64,000 nucleotides of DNA from Chitinophagaceae bacterium DXS (GTDB taxonomy: Bacteria; Bacteroidota; Bacteroidia; Chitinophagales; Chitinophagaceae), in NCBI GenBank assembly GCA_030345135.1, contig CP128386.1, forward strand, positions 1,085,129 through 1,149,128, read 5' to 3'. The notes below the pieces were generated by a model that worked only from the letters and a program-made list of their open reading frames with translations, was not told where the DNA came from and ran no database searches. Shown piece after piece: positions 9,273-18,293 of the stretch (position 1 is its first letter; each line of letters starts with the position of its first letter). Position numbers and translations under genes: made by a program.

Positions 9273-9734
9273 TTACTCTAGTTCAAATAAAGCTTCTATT
9301 TCAACAGGAATGTTTTCTGGCAGTGAGCCCATGCCCACGGCGCTTCTTACGCCGATGCCATTGTCCTCGCCCCAGATCTTTGTAAATAATTCGCTGCATC
9401 CGTTGATGATATAAGGATGTTTTCCAAAATCAGGCGTGCAGTTCACCATACCCAGCACTTTAATCACTCTTTTTATTTTATCCAGCGAACCAAGATTGGT
9501 TTTTATGGTAGATAAGATGGTCAGGCCAACCTGTTGAGCAGCCAGTTTTCCTTCGTCTTCATTTAATCCCTGGCCAACGCGGCCAAAAATTAAAGTGCCG
9601 TCAGTCTGAACAGGACCGTGTCCCGATACATAACAATGCTTGCCATCTATAACTAAAGGCTTATAAACACCCTTGGGTGCCGGAGCTGGAGGAAGTGTCA
9701 ATCCAAGTTGTTCGAATCTTTCGTCTGCGGTCAT
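9273..9734 (-). CDS. RidA/YjgF-family protein
   Basis: 153 residues, the longer YjgF subgroup. RidA proteins hydrolyse reactive enamine/imine intermediates such as 2-aminoacrylate released by PLP dehydratases. The C-terminal GVRSAVG motif supplies the arginine (R130) that binds the substrate carboxylate in the family, followed by the conserved PVEIEALFE strand. It sits between the permease and the D-serine-dehydratase-like gene on the same strand, a placement that suggests it detoxifies that enzyme's product. Start ATG at 9734; no signal peptide. Confidence 0.88.
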   Translation of the reverse strand: MTADERFEQLGLTLPPAPAPKGVYKPLVIDGKHCYVSGHGPVQTDGTLIFGRVGQGLNEDEGKLAAQQVGLTILSTIKTNLGSLDKIKRVIKVLGMVNCTPDFGKHPYIINGCSELFTKIWGEDNGIGVRSAVGMGSLPENIPVEIEALFELE

Positions 9735-9912
9735 TGTGTTGATTTTTATAAGAAATAGGTCAAAAGTAAAAAGTCAGAACTAAAAAAACATCACAGCCGG
9801 GAGTCACAGTTCAACTACCTAAAATACTATATTTTTTCTGTGATAGCGCCGCAAAGGTTTTTAATGCATTCACGCTAATGAACGTGCGAGGATGCAGAAG
9901 CGTTCAGCACAT

Positions 9913-11229
9913 TTATTTTACAAAATAGTTCAACATAAATACACCAATTAACCCGACAACGGAAACGATGGTTTCCATAAAGCTCCAGGTTCTTATTGTT
10001 TGCTTGAAAGACAGGTTGAAATATTCTTTGAACAGCCAGAAGCCGGGGTCATTTACATGAGAAAACATCAGGCTGCCGGCGCCGGTGGCCAATACCATCA
10101 AACTGGGGTTTACACCACTGCTTGCAATAAGTGGTGCTACAATACCTGCCGTTGTGAGGCCTGCAACAGTTGCAGAACCTACGCTTACTCTTATTATGGC
10201 GCTAATGCTCCACGCAACAAACAGCGGATGAACGTTCATGGTTTGCAGAGAGCTTGCAATCTGGTTGCTAATGCCTGTATCTGTAAGCACTTGTTTTAAA
10301 GCACCTGCGCCGCCTATTACAAAAATGATCATTGAGATGTCCTTAACCGCATCACCTAGTGAATTGCTTACATCGTTAACGGTCCTCCCTTGACGAACAC
10401 CCAGTGTATAAATACCGGTGATAACGGTAAGCAGCATTGCGGTAACCGGTTCGCCGAGGGATATGATAATTGTTTTTAACATGGATTCTTCGTGAAGAAC
10501 CGATTTGGTTATGGCTGCGGTTGTTATTAAAATAACGGGAAGAAAAGCTGTTATAATACTATTGAACATGCCCGGTAGTTCATTTTCCTGTTTGTGTTTA
10601 ACAGCAAAAGTATCTATTGGTTTGGCGTTGAAATTTCGCAATGTCATAGCAAATACAGGACCTGCAAGTATAATAGCCGGTACAGCTACAATCAATCCTA
10701 ACAGCAATGTTTGTCCCAGGTCTGCATGAAACTGTTGCACCAAAGCTGTCGGAGATGGGTGTGGTGGCAGATATCCATGTGTAACAGATAATGCGGACAG
10801 AGCCGGCAATCCAATATAAACAGCCGGTAACTTGTATCGTGATGCAATGCTGATAATCAAAGGAACAAGCAGAACAAATCCGACATTGTAAAATAGCGGA
10901 ATGCCAATTACAAAAGCTGTAACTACCAGTGCCCAAACCAGGTTTTTTCTTCCGAACCCCTTCACCAATCCATTGGCAATTCTTTCGGCTGCCCCGCTAT
11001 CAGCAACCAGCTTACCCAGCATGGCACCAAGGCCGATGATAGCAACAAGCGACCCCAATATATCGCCGATCCCTTTTTGAACCGAAGTGCTTATTGAAAT
11101 AATATCCTGTCCATGCGCAAGACCAATGAGAATAGAAACGACAAGAAACGAAAGAAATGCATTTAGCTTAACACCCGTTATTAAAACGATCAACAAAATA
11201 ATTCCGGCAATAAGTATGATATATGACAT
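9913..11229 (-). CDS. GntP-family permease (gluconate/D-serine type)
   Basis: 438 residues, about twelve membrane segments. It has the GntP hallmarks: a long Ile/Leu-rich N-terminus, GDILGSLVAIIGLGAMLGKL, the HGYLPPHPSPTALV loop, and a SVGSATVAGLTTAGI segment near the C-terminus. Family members import gluconate, fructuronate or D-serine (DsdX) with protons. Because the next genes encode RidA, a D-serine-dehydratase-like enzyme and a dipeptidase, a D-amino-acid substrate is more likely here than gluconate; no gluconate kinase is nearby. It is the first gene of the cluster, divergent from oxyR across a 204-bp gap. Confidence 0.88.
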   Translation of the reverse strand: MSYIILIAGIILLIVLITGVKLNAFLSFLVVSILIGLAHGQDIISISTSVQKGIGDILGSLVAIIGLGAMLGKLVADSGAAERIANGLVKGFGRKNLVWALVVTAFVIGIPLFYNVGFVLLVPLIISIASRYKLPAVYIGLPALSALSVTHGYLPPHPSPTALVQQFHADLGQTLLLGLIVAVPAIILAGPVFAMTLRNFNAKPIDTFAVKHKQENELPGMFNSIITAFLPVILITTAAITKSVLHEESMLKTIIISLGEPVTAMLLTVITGIYTLGVRQGRTVNDVSNSLGDAVKDISMIIFVIGGAGALKQVLTDTGISNQIASSLQTMNVHPLFVAWSISAIIRVSVGSATVAGLTTAGIVAPLIASSGVNPSLMVLATGAGSLMFSHVNDPGFWLFKEYFNLSFKQTIRTWSFMETIVSVVGLIGVFMLNYFVK

Positions 11230-11395
11230 GCAAGCTAGTTGGTTGTTTTAAGTAATAGAAAAGGAAGATAGCCAATATTTGCCTATTAATATTCCATCAT
11301 TTCGGTGAGATTGGAATTTTTAAGGATATGGCTGTTGATTAGTTGGCATGAATTGTTTATCGAACTTCCCGGCACGATTCATTATCGGAATCAAT

Positions 11396-11403
11396 TAACT
11401 TTG
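11396..11403 (+). promoter_or_regulatory. -7 promoter box of oxyR
   Basis: TAACTTTG matches TAnnTTTG exactly, 30 bp before the oxyR ATG, predicting a leader of about 27 nt. A good -33 TTTG at the right spacing was not found. Confidence 0.45.
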
Positions 11404-11433
11404 CGTTTTAATAGATAAAAATTATCAGTAGAG

Positions 11434-12369
11434 ATGACCTTTACACAGTTAGAATATATAGTTGCGGTAGATACATACAGACATTTTGCAGAAGCGGCTT
11501 CACAATGCTATGTAACCCAGCCAACCCTGAGCATGCAGATTCAGAAGCTGGAAGAAGAACTGGGCGTTAAGATTTTTGACAGGAGTAAACAGCCGGTATT
11601 GCCAACCGAACCTGGCATTGAAATTATTGAACAGGCAAGAAAAGTTCTTGCTGAACGCGATGCACTTACCGAAATGATAGAAGCTAAAAAAGGTATTGTA
11701 AATGGCGAACTGAAAATTGGCATTATTCCAACGTTGGCGCCCTATTTACTGCCCTTGTTTATACCCGGATTTGCGAAGAAATATCCCAAAGTGAAAGTTA
11801 TTGTGCACGAATTAACTACAGATCTGATACTGGCTCGGTTGCGTGAAGGGAAAATAGATGTGGGCGTACTGGTTACTCCGTTGAATGAGCATGGTATTAA
11901 AGAACATATTCTCTTCTATGAAGAGCTGCTGGTGTATGTTTCTAAAAACAACGATGCGTACAAAAAGAGTTATGTTCTTGCAAAAGATATTGACCCCAGC
12001 AAATTGTGGTTGCTGGAGGAAGGCCATTGTTTCCGTTCCCAGATCATTAACCTGTGCGAGCTGAAGAAAAGTAGTAAGGAAGGTAATCTCTTCGAATATG
12101 AAGCAGGAAGCCTGGAGACATTGCGCCGGTTGGTGGATCTAAATGATGGCATAACCATTCTTCCGGAACTGGCAACGATGGATATTTCTCCCAAACAGCA
12201 ACAGAACCTCCGTTATTTCAAAAATCCCGTTCCTGTAAGGGAAGTGAGTATTGTAACACACCGTGATTTTGTAAAAAAGAAATTGGTGGAGCTGTTGAAA
12301 AAAGAGATCCTTGCTTCAATACCGGATAAAATAAAGAAGAATAAAAAGACGACGGTAGTGCCTATTTAA
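11434..12369 (+). CDS. oxyR: LysR-type peroxide sensor OxyR
   Basis: 311 residues. The N-terminal winged helix-turn-helix (residues 1-60, FAEAASQCYVTQPTLSMQIQKLE) is followed by a LysR substrate-binding-like domain. The two redox cysteines that form the regulatory disulfide fall at C199 and C208 (GHCFRSQIINLCEL), the same spacing and numbering as E. coli OxyR. It is therefore a genuine OxyR rather than a generic LysR protein, and should activate peroxide-defence genes when oxidised. It is divergent from the GntP-RidA cluster but nothing shows that it controls it. Start ATG 11434 is supported by the -7 box at 11396. Confidence 0.95.
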   Translation: MTFTQLEYIVAVDTYRHFAEAASQCYVTQPTLSMQIQKLEEELGVKIFDRSKQPVLPTEPGIEIIEQARKVLAERDALTEMIEAKKGIVNGELKIGIIPTLAPYLLPLFIPGFAKKYPKVKVIVHELTTDLILARLREGKIDVGVLVTPLNEHGIKEHILFYEELLVYVSKNNDAYKKSYVLAKDIDPSKLWLLEEGHCFRSQIINLCELKKSSKEGNLFEYEAGSLETLRRLVDLNDGITILPELATMDISPKQQQNLRYFKNPVPVREVSIVTHRDFVKKKLVELLKKEILASIPDKIKKNKKTTVVPI

Positions 12370-12578
12370 TGGAGAATTGAAAAGGGAAAATTGATAATGG
12401 GATTAGAGTTGTCTGGATCCGGATTTATGGGATGAAAGGATTGTCAGGATTAGAATCGTTTGGTGAATGGCGACAGCACAATATTTAATTCAGATATCCG
12501 GGCATCCAACATCAGACATCCCAAGATCAGAGATCAACAAATCAGACATCAGCGATCAATAAGTCAGAGATCATCATC
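12370..12578. repeat. Intergenic repeat words
   Basis: Contains a GTCTGGATCCGGATTTATGG block (related to 50249-50285) and a run of ATCAGACATC / AGAGATCA / CAGCGATCA words (about 12504-12592, running into the rhodanese 3' end). The same words recur near 18214, 33548, 36030 and 58757-59100. No gene is supported here. Confidence 0.7.
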
Positions 12579-12887
12579 TCAGGCCTCTTTCTCAAATTCT
12601 TTTCTCCACGCGTCCATACCACCCTTTAGGTTAAAGAGATTAGTGAATCCAAATTTTTGGTGCAGACGTTGAATGGCTATGCCGCTTCTGATGCCCTTGC
12701 GGCAATAAAAAATGACGGGTTTATCTTTGGGTATTTCTTCCGCGCGGGTCATAATGTCTTCCATTGGAATTAACAGACCGCCGATGTTAAATTCTTCGTG
12801 CTCATGAGGTTCACGAACATCAATTAAATGGATATTTTCTCCGGCCTCCATTTTCTCCTTCAACGCTGTAACAGATATCTGATGCAT
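12579..12887 (-). CDS. Single-domain rhodanese-like protein
   Basis: 102 residues from ATG at 12887 (six codons inside the longest frame, whose extra N-terminus would run through a terminator-like hairpin). A complete rhodanese fold with LIDVREPHEHEEF and the active-site loop CRKGIR (C62-R67), so probably a catalytically competent sulfurtransferase of the GlpE/PspE type that moves sulfane sulfur. No signal peptide. It lies downstream of kup on the same strand but behind a strong hairpin with a T-tract, so it may be only partly co-transcribed. Confidence 0.88.
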   Translation of the reverse strand: MHQISVTALKEKMEAGENIHLIDVREPHEHEEFNIGGLLIPMEDIMTRAEEIPKDKPVIFYCRKGIRSGIAIQRLHQKFGFTNLFNLKGGMDAWRKEFEKEA

Positions 12888-12888
12888 A

Positions 12889-12922
12889 CAAAAAACAGGG
12901 CCCACTGAAATCTCAATGGGCC
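12889..12922 (-). terminator. Intrinsic terminator ending just before the rhodanese start codon
   Basis: On the minus strand a GGCCCA/TGGGCC stem (12917-12922 with 12899-12904, 12-nt loop) is followed after two bases by TGTTTTTTG and, a few bases on, the rhodanese ATG (12887-12885). It probably terminates kup transcripts (kup stop at 13057), but its position in front of the next start also allows an attenuator role. Confidence 0.65.
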
Positions 12923-13056
12923 GAATTAAGTTCTATAATTATTGAAAAGCTACGAAAGAATTAGCGAGCCTAAGATTAGGTACTTCGTACTTCGTAAATC
13001 GTACTTTGCGAAAGTTCGAGGTAAGACAGCACCGGTTCACCATTCACTATTCACGC

Positions 13057-15084
13057 TTAAATGTGTTCATGTTCCGAGAAAATCCGCTTCAAAGGAATAG
13101 TCGCAACAGGCGAAACGATCAATGGGAATTTTTCAACGGTAACAAAGCTGGGGTCAAGTCCAAAGCCTCTCTCTTCGCTCAGGCTTATTTCCTTCAGCCA
13201 GAAGTAAAGCTTCATGATCATCTTTTCGAAGATGGGCAGCTCGTTGTCACTGGACAGATACTTTTCCATCACAATAAACTGGAAGTCGCCAACAACATTG
13301 TTTTTCTCCAGGCTCTCGTACCGGCTCGTGATGTTTACTTCCTTGTTATTTACCAGTTCTTCCACAACTTTTCTGAACATCAGGTTGATCTTTTGCTCAA
13401 CACGGAAGCCAACCCTGAACTCGATACGGATGATATCGTTCGGAATAATGTGATCAACAATATACTCGCAAGTGTAAGGATCGTCCAGCACATCTACGTG
13501 CACAAACCAATAGATATCCGCCCGTTTGGGCTTTTTATTCAAAATGGAGTAGATGATCTTATGCTCAATTTCCTTAGGGTTATTGGCACTGGTCATATAC
13601 ACCAGGTGCGTAGCATATTTTGGAACAGTTTTGTCGTTGCTTAGTTCCTGGATCATTGGCAGATAATGTTCCAACCGCACAAATTCCACATAGCGATTCT
13701 TGATCTTCCTGCTGCGGAACCAGGTATACATAACACAAAAAAGCCCACCACCCATAATAAGTGATACGAAACCGCCGTGCGGGAATTTATCCAAATTAGC
13801 GAAAAGGAAACTGCCCTCAATAGCGAAATAGACAAAGAGATACAGATATATTAATGCCGGATGCGTTCGTTTCGAGACGAGATAATTGGCAAACAAAACA
13901 GAGGTTGCGATCATACACATGGTAATGGCCAGACCGTAAGCCGCCTCCATGTTGCTTGATTCTCTGAAATACAAAACAATGCCAATACAGCCAAAGAACA
14001 ATAACAGGTTAATGCCGGGAATATATAATTGCCCCCGCTCTTCTGTAGGATAATTGATTTTCATCTTTGGCCACAGGTTGAGTCGCATAGCTTCACTGAT
14101 CAATGTAAAGCTTCCGCTGATCAACGCCTGGCTCGCAATAATGGCTGCCGCGGTCGCAATTACTACACCCGCAATGGTAAACCATGGGGGCATAATGCCA
14201 TAAAATGGATTGATTAGCGAAACCGCATTTGGAAATTCTTTGATGAAAACCGGATCATGCAACATTTTGTCTGTTGCGAATACGGTACCGTGATGATGGG
14301 ATAAAAGCCATGCCCCTTGTCCGAGGTAGTTAAGTATCAAACAGGTCTTTACAAATATCCAGGAGTACCTGATGTTCCATTTACCACAGTGGCCAAGGTC
14401 AGAGTAAAGCGCTTCGGCCCCTGTAGTACAGAGGAAAACGGCACCCAACAGCCAAAATCCTTTAGGATAAGTGATTAGTAATTTAATACCATAATAAGGA
14501 TTCAGCGCCTTGAAAATCTGCATATCATCGCTTAGGTGCGAAATACCGAGTATCGCCAATATGGTAAACCACAAAAACATGATAGGCCCAAATAGCTTTC
14601 CGATTGAAGCAGTTCCAAATTGCTGAACAAAAAACAATATTGAAATAATAAGCACTACAATATATACAATGGTATTGGGGCCCATAAGATGTTCAAGCGC
14701 TGGCATTCTGCCAAGCTCCTCAATTGCAGAAGTAACAGTAATAGGAGGGGTGATCATTCCATCCGCCAAAAGCGCGGCTCCTCCAAGCATTGCCGGTATA
14801 ACCAGCCATTTTTTTCGCCGCCTTACCAACGCATACAATGAAAAAATGCCACCTTCACCCCGGTTATCGGCTTCAAGGGTCAGTAGCACATATTTGATGG
14901 TAGTTTGTAAAGTTAGCGTCCAGATAATGCATGAAACGCCGCCAAGAATAAGGTTTTCTCCAATTGGTTTGCCTCCTATTATGGCGCTCATTACGTATAA
15001 AGGAGAGGTTCCAATATCTCCGTAAATAATTCCTAAAGCAACGATTAAGCCCGCCATCGTTACTTTATTGTGATTCTTGCCCAC
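13057..15084 (-). CDS. kup: Kup-family potassium uptake protein
   Basis: 675 residues, full length for the KUP/HAK/KT family of potassium/proton symporters of the inner membrane. The N-terminus has the family signature GIIYGDIGTSPLYV; about twelve membrane helices follow, including GALVRRRKKW-type charged loops, GGAALLADGMITPPITV and GAEALYSDLGHCG. A soluble C-terminal domain of about 200 residues completes the protein. ATG at 15084 is supported by a -7 box at 15121-15128 (leader about 33 nt). Downstream terminator at 12889-12922. Confidence 0.95.
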   Translation of the reverse strand: MGKNHNKVTMAGLIVALGIIYGDIGTSPLYVMSAIIGGKPIGENLILGGVSCIIWTLTLQTTIKYVLLTLEADNRGEGGIFSLYALVRRRKKWLVIPAMLGGAALLADGMITPPITVTSAIEELGRMPALEHLMGPNTIVYIVVLIISILFFVQQFGTASIGKLFGPIMFLWFTILAILGISHLSDDMQIFKALNPYYGIKLLITYPKGFWLLGAVFLCTTGAEALYSDLGHCGKWNIRYSWIFVKTCLILNYLGQGAWLLSHHHGTVFATDKMLHDPVFIKEFPNAVSLINPFYGIMPPWFTIAGVVIATAAAIIASQALISGSFTLISEAMRLNLWPKMKINYPTEERGQLYIPGINLLLFFGCIGIVLYFRESSNMEAAYGLAITMCMIATSVLFANYLVSKRTHPALIYLYLFVYFAIEGSFLFANLDKFPHGGFVSLIMGGGLFCVMYTWFRSRKIKNRYVEFVRLEHYLPMIQELSNDKTVPKYATHLVYMTSANNPKEIEHKIIYSILNKKPKRADIYWFVHVDVLDDPYTCEYIVDHIIPNDIIRIEFRVGFRVEQKINLMFRKVVEELVNNKEVNITSRYESLEKNNVVGDFQFIVMEKYLSSDNELPIFEKMIMKLYFWLKEISLSEERGFGLDPSFVTVEKFPLIVSPVATIPLKRIFSEHEHI

Positions 15085-15120
15085 TTAGTAATAATTTGTC
15101 TTAAAATCTAAAAATCTTAA

Positions 15121-15128
15121 CAAATGTA
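15121..15128 (-). promoter_or_regulatory. -7 promoter box of kup
   Basis: TACATTTG on the minus strand is an exact TAnnTTTG. The 307-bp divergent gap 15085-15391 is AT-rich and otherwise holds only the opposing box at 15358; no riboswitch-like structure was recognised in it. Confidence 0.5.
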
Positions 15129-15357
15129 TAGTGAAAAAGTTATGTGACTGTAAAAATGATTTTCAGCAAAAAACGTTACTGAATGTTATTTGAATTATTT
15201 AACCAAATAATGGACCGTTTTATGCTCGTTTAACGTTTTTTTGTAAAGCAAAAAGGTTAAACAGGTTTTGTTTCGTTATGAAAATTCTTTGATTTAACTT
15301 AACCTCTCCTTTACTGAAGTTTGTTGTTAATTATAAAAATTTTGCAAGCTTTAAGCT

Positions 15358-15365
15358 TACATTTG
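15358..15365 (+). promoter_or_regulatory. -7 promoter box of the secreted protein gene at 15392
   Basis: TACATTTG, exact TAnnTTTG, 26 bp before the ATG at 15392; predicted leader about 23 nt. A TTTTG lies only 13 bp upstream, too close for a standard -33 element. Confidence 0.45.
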
Positions 15366-15391
15366 TTAGGAAAATATTAAGCGGCCAGATT

Positions 15392-16912
15392 ATGATTAGA
15401 AGGACATTATTTTTTGCTACTTTATTGCTTTGCCTGTTCTCATTTGCAAATGCCCAGAAGATAACTTATTCCGACCCGGATAAAGACGATCCCAGACAAG
15501 TAAACTTTGATATAATTGGTAGATTGAATGATCATTTTCTTGTGTATAAGAATACCAGGAACGCTTTCAACATTACTGTTTATGATAGCGAAATGAAGCA
15601 GGTTGGTAAACAAGATCTTGCATTTCTTCCCCAGCGTACACTAGGGGTAGATTTTTTGGCTTACAAGGATTTTGTGTATGTGTTTTTTCAGTTTCAAAGA
15701 AAAAACAGCGTTTATGCAGCTTACGTTAAATTAAATGCTGAGGCGAAATTGATGATGGACCCGGTTATTCTGGATACGACTGAGGTAAATTACAGCAGTA
15801 GTTCCAAGATCTATACATTCATAAACAGTGATGACAAGAAGAAGATTGCAGTATTCAAGATCAACAGTAAAAATGATCGCAGCTATGTGGTAACAACAGT
15901 GTTGTTTGATCACGATATGACCAGGGTGAATAAACGTCAGGTAAAGGTCGCGATGGATAACAAAAATGATTTCCTGAATGAGTTTACAGTTGATAATGAT
16001 GGTGACCTGGTCTTTTTACGTTCTTCCGGTTCCTCTCAGAAGAACAATATAACAAAACTTACATTGTTCTATGCAGGAGTGACGGAAGATTCTGTAACTG
16101 CATACGACCTTACATTGTCCAAAATTTACCTGGATGATATTCGTGTAAAGGCCGATAATATCAATAAGAATTTTCTCATCACTTCTTTTTTCAGCTCAGG
16201 GAAAAAAGGCAATGTAGACGGTTTGTACGCAACATTGTGGAGCAAAACAAGCAAAACAGAAAGGGCTACAACCAATACGACTTTTAACGAAGACCTGCGT
16301 AATGAAGCAAAAACTGAAGGCAGCCTTAAAGCCGCTTTCAATAATTATTACCTGCAGAACATAGTAATGAAAAAGAACGGTGGATTTTTTGTGGCTTCTG
16401 AATCCGTGTACACTTCTTCCCGGGGTGGTATGTACAACCGTTGGGATTACATGTACGGATCACCCTTTATGTCGCCGATAGATTACTATTATTACAGCCC
16501 ATACTACAGCGGTTATTACCCCTGGGGAAGATGGGGTGGCTTCAATAATATAACAAGGTATTATGCGGACAATATCGCTATCCTTTCTTTTGACTCTACT
16601 GCAAACCTTGATTGGGGAAATGTGATCACCAAATCACAGTTTGATGATAATACCGATAACTTTATCGGCTATACAACTTTCAATACTGGCAGTGAGGTTC
16701 ATTTTATTTACAACCTGTCAGAAAAAAGAACCCTTTTGTTAAATGATCAAAGCATTGATATAAAGGGACAGATCACCAGAAATCCAACCTTCCGCAACCT
16801 GGATAAGGGTTACGAGTTTATGCCAAGGTATGCGAAGCAGGTTGGTTCGCATACTATGATAGTTCCCTGCCAGTACCGGAACTACATCTGTTTTGCAAAG
16901 ATTGAATTCTAA
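15392..16912 (+). CDS. Secreted protein of unknown function
   Basis: 506 residues with a clear Sec signal peptide (LFFATLLLCLFSFANA, cleavage before QKI). The mature part is rich in beta-strand-like segments with repeated lengths, suggesting a propeller or repeated beta fold. An unusual Tyr/Gly/Pro/Trp-rich stretch near residues 345-380 includes YYYYSPYYSGYYPWGRW. No catalytic motif was recognised. It stands alone between divergent kup and a DUF6427 gene. Probably a periplasmic or surface protein; no function is assigned. Confidence 0.75.
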   Translation: MIRRTLFFATLLLCLFSFANAQKITYSDPDKDDPRQVNFDIIGRLNDHFLVYKNTRNAFNITVYDSEMKQVGKQDLAFLPQRTLGVDFLAYKDFVYVFFQFQRKNSVYAAYVKLNAEAKLMMDPVILDTTEVNYSSSSKIYTFINSDDKKKIAVFKINSKNDRSYVVTTVLFDHDMTRVNKRQVKVAMDNKNDFLNEFTVDNDGDLVFLRSSGSSQKNNITKLTLFYAGVTEDSVTAYDLTLSKIYLDDIRVKADNINKNFLITSFFSSGKKGNVDGLYATLWSKTSKTERATTNTTFNEDLRNEAKTEGSLKAAFNNYYLQNIVMKKNGGFFVASESVYTSSRGGMYNRWDYMYGSPFMSPIDYYYYSPYYSGYYPWGRWGGFNNITRYYADNIAILSFDSTANLDWGNVITKSQFDDNTDNFIGYTTFNTGSEVHFIYNLSEKRTLLLNDQSIDIKGQITRNPTFRNLDKGYEFMPRYAKQVGSHTMIVPCQYRNYICFAKIEF

Positions 16913-17073
16913 ATAGTTGAACAAATATTAACATCATAACGTTAGTACATTATGCATTCGCCGGATAAAACGAAGAATCGTTCCGGTGATTAAGTGAGAA
17001 CCGGACTGTGAAGATTTTAACATTAGCAAGCTGAGAGCACTCTTTCAATAAGGCTGCTTATAAACAGATAGAT

Positions 17074-18054
17074 TTGATATCAATTTTCAGGGACCGTTCA
17101 TCGGCAAATGTTTTCTGGTTAATATTTTTCAGCGTGTTGCTGCACGCACACTTTCTTGTGCGCCCCGTAGAAGTTCCGGCCTTTGTAGAACAGGGCTTTT
17201 TAGGGTATTTTGTTCAAAAATATATCTCTCCACTACCTTCTGTGGCGATTACCCTTCTTTATCAGGTCATCGTGTTGCTTCAGGCACTGCGTTTAAATTA
17301 TATTTTGAATGATGTAAGAATGTTTCAACGGCAGTCGTTCACGCCTGCATTGTCTTATGTGCTGCTAACGGCTTTGCTACCCGAATGGAACACACTTTCG
17401 CCTGCACTTATCGCCAACAGTTTTATTATTTGGCTGATCTACAGATTGCCAAAATTGTACAATACGCAAAGTCCCAAAACGCTTATCTACAATATGGGTA
17501 TCATTGCAGGTATTGCTGTAATGGCCTATTACCCGTCATTACCGCTTATTTTGGTGGTCTATTTCAGCATTGCAATTCTGCGGCCTTTAAAACCCAACGA
17601 ATGGTTTATATTGTTGATGGGAATACTTACGCCCTTTTATTTTTGGGCGGCATGGTTGTTTATTAATGACCGTTTGCCAGACATTAAAGCGTTTATTCCC
17701 CGTTGGCAACCTCATATAATTGTAGTGAAAAATTATGTGCACGCAATTATCACATACAGTCTACTGGGCATTTGTATTTTAGGCGGCTTAATAACATGGC
17801 AGAACAATAACGGCAGAATGCTTATACAAGTAAGAAAAGTCTGGGCCGTTCTGCTCATCATGCTGGTATTGTTTATTCCCATGGTTTTCCTGGTACCCAA
17901 CGTTTCAACAGAAGCATTGTTGTTAAGCATTGTGCCTGCCGCGGCTATTCTGGCCAATCTTTTTCTTTACCCAAGAAGTTTGGTTTTACCCACGATAATA
18001 TTTGTATTGTGCATAGCCCTCGTTATTTATAACAACTGGGATTTAGGCTTTTAG
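17074..18054 (+). CDS. DUF6427-type multi-pass membrane protein
   Basis: 326 residues with about eight to nine hydrophobic segments. The N-terminus MISIFRDRS resembles Bacteroidota DUF6427 proteins. The only suitable start is a TTG at 17074: no ATG follows before a conserved-looking membrane segment, and the family begins with MI-x-x-FR. Function unknown. It lies 161 bp after the secreted protein gene. The family call is from memory of the N-terminal pattern, so only moderately sure. Confidence 0.65.
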   Translation: MISIFRDRSSANVFWLIFFSVLLHAHFLVRPVEVPAFVEQGFLGYFVQKYISPLPSVAITLLYQVIVLLQALRLNYILNDVRMFQRQSFTPALSYVLLTALLPEWNTLSPALIANSFIIWLIYRLPKLYNTQSPKTLIYNMGIIAGIAVMAYYPSLPLILVVYFSIAILRPLKPNEWFILLMGILTPFYFWAAWLFINDRLPDIKAFIPRWQPHIIVVKNYVHAIITYSLLGICILGGLITWQNNNGRMLIQVRKVWAVLLIMLVLFIPMVFLVPNVSTEALLLSIVPAAAILANLFLYPRSLVLPTIIFVLCIALVIYNNWDLGF

Positions 18055-18293
18055 AATTTTCAGTAATGAGTTTCGGATGGCTTATGTCGGATCTTGTGAT
18101 CTCTGATTTCGGTGGTAATGATGGTTCTTGCATTTATTGAAAATGCAAGTGATCGAGTGTGTTTGTTTCATCTTAGAATAAGAAGAGTCAAATATCGTTT
18201 TAAGGTTGAACAGGAAGAAATCAGACATCAGAGATCCTCAGATCAGCGATCCTCAAATCAGAGATCATTCAACTGCCCGCCACTTATAGCTTC
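18055..18293. repeat. Intergenic repeat words
   Basis: Contains ATCAGACATCAGAGATC-type words (18218-18270) close to the 3' end of the LacI-type gene. No gene or promoter box was recognised in the rest. Confidence 0.65.

Noticed and set aside
13006-13644. 212-codon open frame opposite kup
   Set aside because: It lies antisense to the well-conserved C-terminal domain of Kup and has no recognisable features.
15085-15391. c-di-AMP (ydaO-type) riboswitch upstream of kup
   Set aside because: No recognisable conserved helices; the kup promoter box leaves a leader of only about 33 nt.
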